Positions 57,701 to 64,000 of a stretch of 64,000 bases of DNA are shown here, one piece after another. Each line of letters begins with the position of its first letter. Position 1 is the stretch's first letter. The DNA lies in contig CM067568.1 of assembly GCA_034336665.1 (NCBI GenBank), positions 14,479,983 to 14,543,982 of the forward strand, given 5' to 3'. The position numbers and the translations under genes were made by a program. The DNA is from Luscinia megarhynchos (Eukaryota > Chordata > Aves > Passeriformes > Turdidae). Below the pieces are notes generated by a model. The model was not told the origin of the DNA. It ran no database searches and saw only the letters and a list, made by a program, of their open reading frames with translations.

Positions 57701-60700
57701 GATATTATGTCAAAACACTGCACTTCAAGTGTGGTGTGGGCTGAATCTGCTGCTTCTCCCCGTGTCTTGTGCACCTCAGATGGACCAAGGCAGTAGGAAA
57801 TTGGGGCTCTTTGCATGTGAAGAACCCCACACTGAGCCTGTCAGAGATCACTGATCCTTCTGGGAGAGAAGAGAGTGACTTTTAGCACTCCTCCCTTTCC
57901 TTGTAAGATTATCTCAGTTATGAAGACTGGGTAAATAGGGAGCCATTTCCACTCCTTCCTGAAAAAAACAGAATCCAGGAGGCAATGTGTGAGCACTGAG
58001 AAGACAGCTGATGACCTGGCAAAGTGACATGGCATGGGGAGGATTTGCCAGCATTTCCTTCAAGGATGAGGAGAGTGATTCCAGACTGCTGGTTCAAACA
58101 CAGGAGGACTCACTTCTTAATGAACAAGAACAGCTCCCCTGCATCCAGCAGCCCACCCCCAGGGCTGCCAGTGCAGCACTGCAGCAGCCAGGACCTCCCT
58201 CCAGGCACCCCAAGCCTTTGCCAGGAGGGAGCACTGCCCTCCCATTCCAGGACCTGCCAAAAAAGCCTTCCTGAACCCCACTGGAGACACATCCTTAACA
58301 GGAGTAGCTGCACCCCAGCTGGCTCCATGGGGCTGGGAGAAGGGATGGGGGGCAGGAAGGGCGCCCTGCTCTTCTCTCCAGATGTGGAGAAAGTGCCTGG
58401 GAGCTGGGGCTCGGGAACATCTATGGCTTTGCCACACCCCTGCACGGAGAGCACCCCGTTGTTACCCAGTTACTTTGAAATCCCTCTCAGCTCAGGCCAG
58501 CTTAAGGTAACATGCAAATACCAGTGTTTACTCACAACACCTAAATCAGGCAGCAGGGTTGCACACGTTTATAAAAGGCACACGTGACGAAATGAAAGAG
58601 AAACCACACTTGGTTTCACTTGTAGGAAGATGAGATTGAAGCAGGCACTCGCCCTTCATCCTGCACCCCACTGCAGGTACCACCTAGGAGGGGCTCAGCC
58701 TTCCTACATACCTGCTGCTTCTTCCTGGTGCTTCCCTCCAGCTTCTACAGATCCTCTCCCCTTTGAAGTCCCTCATCAAGTTAAGACAGATTTGGATCTT
58801 TCTCCTCCAAACAAGCTGCTTTCTTTTGGAGCAGGGGAACAGGCTGTGCTCTTTAATTAGAATTATACATTGCACAGCTCCCCTGGAGATGCAAAGGTCT
58901 CATTTTCTGATGGTGTCACCCCCTGTGCCTGCATGGTCCCTTAAAGATACCTGGAGGAGGGAGACCTCCTTGCCCCTCTCCTCTCAGCCACCAAGGTGGT
59001 CTCTGCCACTGGTAACACATTCCTTGATGAAATCCCACAAGGTGAGCCTCAGATTGACTTGAAAAAAGATGCTATGCTCATTTCTTACAAAGATATCAGC
59101 AGGTTCCCAGCTGGTAGGCTGCAGGTCAGCTGAGCGCAGCCACAGAAATATTGATAAGCCTCAGTCCACACTGAGATGCTCAAAGTGGAAACAAAATGGA
59201 AGATGGCATAAAGTACCCTCAGGATGTCTAAAGTACCTGAGGATGTCTAAGAAAAGGGTGAACTCCTTAGAAAACCTGGCATCAGTGGGATGAGTAGCAA
59301 GGCTTATGCAGCAGAAAGCAGGGAAATGATTTGTGAGATGACAAAGGATGACAAAGAGAACCAAGGAAAATCAGGAGTGCAAACCCTATTAATAAAAAAA
59401 AAAAAAAAAAAGGATATGTCTGAAAGCAGCCTGTGGTTTTGGAGAGCCAGTTTAGCAATCCCTGCTGCAAGATGGTGTGAGAAGGCAAGCACAGCCTGTG
59501 GGAGCTGATCACAGCCTCCCACGCTGGACTGGAACCGTGATGGGATGCAGAGCCCTAAGGCTCACTGCAAAACGCTGCTCCACATGGGAAAGAAAACCCT
59601 CCAAAAAACGGGATGCAGGTGCTAAAGCAATCATGCTGAAACCAGATTTTCCAAAGGGATCAGGCAGCCAAAGAGTCATACAAGCAGCTATTTATCAGTA
59701 TTTTCAAGTACTGGTGGTTTCTTGTCAATGAGAGTTACGTTTGATATTTTTATCCTCTTGTTTTTCTTTCTGTCTCTTATCTGCCACAATGCAGTGAGGC
59801 TCTCTTTTCCCAGGTCAGCTGAGAAGGTAACTGGGCTGTGCTGGAGCTGTCTGCTGCCTGTCCAAGCCCTGGCAAGAGGCACAGAGCCTAGAACTCTGCT
59901 TTTATGCAACACAGGGAGGAGGTTCCCAGCCCTGCAGCCCTCCCAGGGAGGTTCTTTGGGTCTCAAACAAGCTAATTTTAGACAACAATGAGATCCATAA
60001 GGAACAAAAGATTTTCTTTGCCGTATTTCACAAACTTGTTTACAAAGTAAATAGAGAAACAGTCTGTAATTTGGGCAATCTAATTAATTATATGGCTGCA
60101 GCCTGGAGATGAAAGGTAAATGAGCTCATGAGGAGCTCAGCTTCCAGCTGTGAGCTGCAGAGAATCCGTGATGGCCAGGTCCCTTCTCAGCTGCCATCAG
60201 TTTGGCCAGCGACCCGAAGAGAAGAGAGACCTGCAAAGAGAAGTCACCAGGACTTTAATCACTCCTCACTGCAGTGCCAGTGCTACAGCAGGAGTGCCTC
60301 AGGTGAGCCTTCTCCCACCCTTACAGAAATACTCCCAGGCATTCACTGACAGACTACTGGCCTGCCTTAAATCCCAGCTTCACTGCCTGCATCCTCTTTG
60401 CCTACAAATTGCCTCGCAGTTTTGGGCAGGAGATGTTTATTTCAGTTCAGTGAGCATTTTTGCCTTGCACGGGGAAAGAAGAATGGATTCTGTAACAGGC
60501 TGGAATTTGCATTTCGGCAGGAATGTCTAAAGCTAAGTACATTCTGCCTGGCCCTTGGAAAAAGAGAGCACACAGGAAATTACTGTGGAAAGCTCACATG
60601 GATGCAGTCACAGGCATTTTTTCCAGAGAAATTAATGCTACTTTAAGATGAGAAATGAGTCAGAATCAGCTAAGAAAACCCTCTGTCTCATTCTGTGAAA

Positions 60701-62540
60701 TGCTGTCATTTCACACACCTTTTAGTGTACAGTTTTAGAAGTTTATTGTCTTAAGAACCAAAAAAATTGCACTGTTAGGTCAAGCCAGCAGTGGTTTGAG
60801 ACTGTATCCTGTCTCCAGTGGCAGGGGTGGGACCAACTGGCATTAGTGATCTCAGCCAGTGCCAGCTCCACAGAGCAAGGAAAAAAAAACAAACCAGACA
60901 TCCTTTACTTCCCTGCATGTTATTATACAACTCCAGCTGGACTCATTCCCTCAGAGGTACAGCAAGGAATAACAGGTGACCCTGACCAAGCCCAGGAATG
61001 CCATCCCCTTTTGATTCAGCCACACTCCACAGCCAAATTTGCTTTCATTTATAAACTGAATTTATAGTTTACAAATTAGCATTTAATTTTTATATCATGC
61101 TTCACGTTCTTTAAACTTCAAGGGCTTCTCCAGACAAAAATGAATTGGAAAAAGATGCAAAGTCTAAAAGTTAGGATGCCTTTAGTCCCCTCTTAGTGTC
61201 CCTGCTTGGAAGAGAAGTGCCTTAGTTTGTTCAGATGCATGATACACACATGTTTTGATGTACACAAAAATCAGTTCTTGAAATCATCATCAAGACAAAC
61301 TGCACTTTTTGGATTGATGGGAAAAGAGCTGTGAAGGCTTTGTGTGTAGAAGTTCGAGAGAACATCACCCTGTCCTCACACATCACTGACAAAGATAAGA
61401 TGCAGCTTGTCTCTAGTCAAGTGTGTGGGTAAAGAAGTTGCAGGGTAGACAAAACTGAAGATTATCAAATTGTGGCCAGGGATCCATAGTCAGGCAATTA
61501 GGGAGATATGAACCATGTCAGGACAGCAACTGACTCAGAGGAAGCAGGGAAACAGATGGGTTTGGGAAAGGTTTGAGGTATCAGCGAGTTCCTATCATGA
61601 CACAAAAAAGCCCCAGCAGAATATATAAAGAAGAGCAAGCACCCCCATCAGTGTGCAAGGGAAGAAACATGCTGTGGGTCCCCTGTGTGCAGCCCAACCC
61701 TCTCATCCATCAGTAAGTTTTAATTGTTGGGAAAAAGTTTAGGACACACATACACCTTATAATCACTAAGTAAAATCAGGAAGGAGCTCAGTTTTTCTGG
61801 CAGAGGACAAACAATTGTCTTCTGCTCTGAAGAGCTTACAAAGTGAAATGACAGACAAGAGGAAAAAACATTTGCAGTGAGAGGGATGGAGAGATTAAGT
61901 GATTTGCCAAAACTCCCAGATACTATGACAAGTAGTGTGTTGGACATGAAGTCCCAGGTTTGTGAGGCTGCCTGAAATCATCCAACATCAAGTTAGGAGG
62001 TGAGTCCTCACTGCTCTGTGATCAAAAGCAATTGCTTTCAGTAATTTGAGACAAGCCTGGTCTACAGAATATGTCATCCTATTTTAAATACACCAGCAAT
62101 CATGGGTAATGGATTTACCTATGGGAAGTCCAGCAAAGACCTTGACTATGAAAACTTGCATCACTCCCGGGAACTTCATCAGGCGCAGGATCTCTCCGAT
62201 GCTAAACAAGCTGCCAGACTGAGATCTGCCTGCAGAAGGTGGCATATGGGTTAATCCTCTGTTTACACAGGTCCAGGGTAGAAAGCAGGCAACTCTGAGA
62301 CTGCTCAGTTCACCACCCAATACCAAAACCACTTTTTGCCCTTTAGTGCAGCTCCAAGTTCTTGCAGCATGTCAGCCCCCTGTCCCTTTTCATGTATTAT
62401 TTATCAGAAGCACAAAATACTCACTGTGCTCTGTCATGTGATGGTCTGACTTTGGTTTAGTCTGTGAAGGGATCCAAGACATTGCAATCATGGTGTTGAT
62501 GAGACTTCCCACCAGCCCAACATATGTAGGAACATAAATG
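39576..62540 (-). CDS. SLC22A18: Solute carrier family 22 member 18 (partial, 5' exons outside window)
   Basis: Polytopic transporter of the major facilitator superfamily, reported in mammals as an organic-cation efflux-type carrier. Its exact substrates are poorly known. Six exons on the minus strand join in phase: 62540-62425, 62229-62119, 56996-56896, 48566-48465, 44764-44644 and 39763-39576. They give 245 residues plus stop, from about transmembrane segment 6 to the C-terminus. Strong matches to the human protein include LFMIMFSIISMDFFGLEA, SGYLMSYFGVLQMVVQGL, KAVPSSDTGAMLGICASVQP and RTVGPTIGGVLYKQFG. Hydrophobic segments alternate with short polar loops as expected. Residues before IYVPTYV, including the start codon, are not in the window. 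It is convergent with PHLDA2, as in human. Confidence 0.94.
39764..44643 (-). other. SLC22A18 intron of 4.9 kb
   Basis: No coding exon seen. It contains an 11-bp tandem repeat near 41.9 kb and several GC-rich patches (40.4-40.5 and 41.5-41.9 kb) that create long but meaningless open frames. Confidence 0.7.
41900..41928. repeat. 11-bp tandem repeat (CAAAGCTCAAG), 2.6 copies
   Basis: Two perfect units at 41900-41910 and 41911-41921, and a partial third. Confidence 0.9.
44644..44764 (-). CDS. SLC22A18: SLC22A18 coding exon (transmembrane segment 10)
   Basis: A 121-nt exon on the minus strand between CCCTTAG and GTAAGA. It encodes ALMRTVWHYCIIAVPLVFAF, then SMLATITDSILTKAVPSSDT, ending with the first base of glycine. 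DSILTKAVPSSDTG matches human DSMLIKAVSTSDTG. Confidence 0.96.
44765..48464 (-). other. SLC22A18 intron of 3.7 kb
   Basis: No exon recognised. It holds the AT-rich element at 45.1-45.4 kb and an AT-rich patch at 48.2-48.3 kb. Confidence 0.7.
45130..45430. promoter_or_regulatory. Candidate conserved non-coding element in SLC22A18 intron
   Basis: AT-rich 300-bp stretch with many TAAT-core sites (ATAAATAATTAAAA, CATTAGCGAGCATAATTAGG, GTAATGATT), set among GC-rich intronic DNA. Composition and motif density suggest a developmental enhancer. Conservation was not tested. Confidence 0.3.
48465..48566 (-). CDS. SLC22A18: SLC22A18 coding exon (transmembrane segments 8-9)
   Basis: A 102-nt exon of 34 codons on the minus strand between TTTGCCAG and GTAAGG. 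It encodes VVQGLVVGKLASHCTEMTLL, then RLSVFVFAGVGLGM. QGLVVGKLASH matches human QGLVIGQLSSH. Confidence 0.96.
50211..50221. promoter_or_regulatory. NF-E2/AP-1-like motif (TGCTGAGTCAC)
   Basis: Exact match to the classical NF-E2 sequence inside an SLC22A18 intron. A single site, so possibly chance. Confidence 0.3.
54577..54620. repeat. 22-bp tandem duplication
   Basis: Two adjacent units of 22 bp (54577-54598 and 54599-54620) share CAGCAGATATTAATCATCAT and differ at the last base. Confidence 0.95.
56896..56996 (-). CDS. SLC22A18: SLC22A18 coding exon (transmembrane segment 7)
   Basis: A 101-nt exon on the minus strand between CCCTCCAG and GTAAGT. Two bases complete a glycine codon, then LFMIMFSIISMDFFGLEAVE and SGYLMSYFGVLQM follow. 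Nearly identical to human LFMVMFSIISMDFFQLEA. Confidence 0.97.
59210..59248. repeat. 20-bp imperfect tandem duplication
   Basis: AAAGTACCCTCAGGATGTCT followed by AAAGTACCTGAGGATGTCT. Two adjacent units with one base deleted and one changed. Confidence 0.88.
59390..59411. repeat. A-rich tract after AATAAA-like sequence
   Basis: ATTAATAAA leads straight into about 20 A. This could be a simple microsatellite or the tail of an old retrocopy. No parent gene was recognised. Confidence 0.7.
62119..62229 (-). CDS. SLC22A18: SLC22A18 coding exon (loop and transmembrane segment 7 start)
   Basis: A 111-nt exon on the minus strand between CCTTCTGCAG and GTAAAT. It encodes a serine codon completed across the junction, then RSQSGSLFSIGEILRLMKFP and GVMQVFIVKVFAGLPI. 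This matches human SVFDLKAIASLLRLPDVPRI. Confidence 0.94.
62425..62540 (-). CDS. SLC22A18: SLC22A18 coding exon, first in window (transmembrane segment 6)
   Basis: A 116-nt exon on the minus strand between TCTGTTTGCAG and GTGAGT. It encodes IYVPTYVGLVGSLINTMIAM, then SWIPSQTKPKSDHHMTEH. The IPSQTK end matches human CIPASTK. Its first base completes a codon whose first two bases lie in an upstream exon. Confidence 0.93.
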
Positions 62541-64000
62541 CTGCAAACAGAAAAAATAGAGGTAACTGGATAAATACCACAAACAAGATATTTATACCTC
62601 CATCCTGCCAAGGCTTGGGCATTTGGATGAGGAACAATTCCTCTTCAAGTTGCAGTACATGAGGCATTAAAAGAACTCACATCCTTTCATGGAGGGTTTG
62701 GATATGACCACAGTTTGAAATTTCACCAAAAGATGGCTATTGCTATCAAGATAGTTTATAATTTTTTTAAGAATAGGGTATAATACAATGCTTTTAAATC
62801 TGCAGTTGTCAAGGGAAAAGAGCTTTTCTTGGTTTAATGACACTTAGCAATCTTCCCAAAGAAATCACAGCATCTGCTTGTTAGAATCCATCTAATCCCT
62901 GTCTAATCCCCAATTTCATTTATCTGAATATCATCTCCTCCTTGAAATTTCTCACTGAAATAAAATGAATTAAGGAAAGTACTCAAGATGATTAAGGATA
63001 GTAGAATATGGCCTACAAACAGAACTGAAACCACAAGAGAGATGATACCAATTGAAAAGGAGGCACTGAAAATAAAAACATGATTACAAAACCTTCTGAG
63101 AAGGTAAACAGCATTTTGACTGATGCACTTACTTTTCTCCAAAAGTGCCCCAAACGAAACCAATACCAACTATCAACTACCAAAGCAACTTCAAGTATCC
63201 CTCAGAGCCCCAAACATTGAACCTTTAACAGAAGTAGGGCCTCATCCTTGGATGTAGGCACAGTGAGCAGCAATTATTAACTATAGTTGTACAATGATAA
63301 AAAGGAACAGTTACAACTTATCTAAAAAACACAAACATGGAAAAGTCAATAGAGCCAGTAATTAATCCTCAATTATCACTGTTGTCTTAAAAGAGAAGAT
63401 TAGGAAATGATTCCTCCTAGTCTTTAAAGGTATGTGGGAAGATTCCACACTCTAAAAGGCTTCAATTTTGACAAACACAGCAGAGCAAAGTCCAGGGCTG
63501 GAAGACTGAAACTGAGGGAAGTCAAGCTGAAAACAAAGAGAGAAGCTTGTTTTAACTGTGAGAGCAATTATCCACGAAACCAGCTCATTTAAAGTCTCCC
63601 CCACCATCAGAACCCACTTAGTTGTAGGGTTTCCTAAAACATGTGCTTAAAACCACCCACAGGAAGCAAGTTTGGGGTGGAAATGCCCAGCAGAAACAAA
63701 GGGCTGGTGTCATGTAGAGCACAAGATGAAATGACCACCATGGTGCCTTGGAGGCATGAAAATTTAGGGATTTTGGACTCCAGCAAAGCAATGCCTGGAT
63801 TTCACCAGAGAAGGCTTTCAAGTTTTGCAGATCCATGCAGACTGGGAGGTGAGTGTGCCATCTCTGCATTCCCAGCAGCCTGTGCTGCCAAAAATAAGAT
63901 GCAAAAGTGAGCTGTGAGCTCCCAGCTGATGCTCCCTGTGAGCCTGCTGATGAGAGACTGCTTATTGCCTGTATTTTTACTGCTGATTTCCTTGTCAGGC
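62541..64000 (-). other. SLC22A18 5' intron reaching window edge
   Basis: No convincing upstream exon. The expected GG-ending donor exon with the glycine-rich transmembrane 5 motif is absent, so the earlier coding exons are presumed beyond 64,000. Confidence 0.6.

Larger units (their letters stand above)
56997..62118 (-). other. SLC22A18 intron of 5.1 kb
   Basis: No exon recognised. It contains an AT-rich patch at 57.1-57.33 kb, a short tandem duplication at 59.21 kb and an A-rich run at 59.39 kb. Confidence 0.7.

Noticed and set aside
62903..63169. Hydrophobic 88-residue open frame on the minus strand in the SLC22A18 5' intron
   Set aside because: Its resemblance to a transmembrane segment is only hydrophobicity. 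No conserved transporter motif and no good donor in the right phase.
63127..63174. A possible extra SLC22A18 exon on the minus strand (LIVGIGFVWGTFGEK), with TAG before and GTAAGT after
   Set aside because: It is phase-compatible with the exon at 62540, but the pyrimidine tract is weak and the exon would be only about 47 nt. It would give Asn where the human protein has Gly. It also lacks the GSLLGG-type glycine motif expected here.
1..64000. CRISPR arrays, bacterial operons, tRNA or rRNA genes, complete retroviral elements
   Set aside because: None seen. The window is ordinary vertebrate genic and intergenic DNA, and the only recognised transposable elements are two CR1 fragments.

Overview
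This is vertebrate nuclear DNA with split genes, canonical GT/AG splice sites, no bacterial-style operons and few repeats. Two 3'-end fragments of CR1 LINEs (about 9088-9400 and 22058-22315) and compact introns point to a bird, probably a songbird-like species. The species call is inference. Three protein-coding genes can be supported, in the same order and relative orientation as human 11p15.5: NAP1L4 (+), PHLDA2 (+) and SLC22A18 (-). I found no new gene system. The most unusual features are in the NAP1L4 gene.

Region 1 (1 to about 19,835, AT-rich) is the 3' two-thirds to four-fifths of NAP1L4, a histone chaperone. Eleven coding exons (134-18592) join in frame to give 324 residues, from roughly residue 60 of the human protein to the C-terminus. 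The first exons lie upstream of the window. Two introns each carry a copy of an H/ACA-type snoRNA resembling SNORA54 (about 662-789 and 3902-4022). A 38-nt candidate cassette exon (13765-13802) carries a stop codon. Its use would choose between a C-terminus ending PKV and one ending in the CaaX-like CKQQ.

Region 2 (about 19.8-36.2 kb, much more GC-rich) is intergenic. It has no supportable gene. It contains one CR1 fragment, several simple repeats (notably 20 copies of ATTCT) and several motif clusters that look like candidate enhancers. Region 3 (about 36.2-38.05 kb) is PHLDA2: a CpG-rich promoter, one coding exon for a 132-residue PH-domain protein, a short intron containing a 62-bp tandem duplication, and a non-coding second exon.

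Region 4 (about 39.47-64.0 kb, minus strand) is the 3' half of SLC22A18, a major facilitator superfamily transporter. Six coding exons join in phase to give 245 residues from about transmembrane segment 6 to the C-terminus. Earlier exons lie beyond 64,000. The introns are large (3.7-8.3 kb) and hold a few AT-rich stretches dense in homeodomain-type sites, small tandem duplications and an A-tailed stretch. The neighbours are independent transcription units. PHLDA2 and SLC22A18 are tail to tail, about 1.4 kb apart. In placental mammals this neighbourhood is imprinted, which is not expected in birds.
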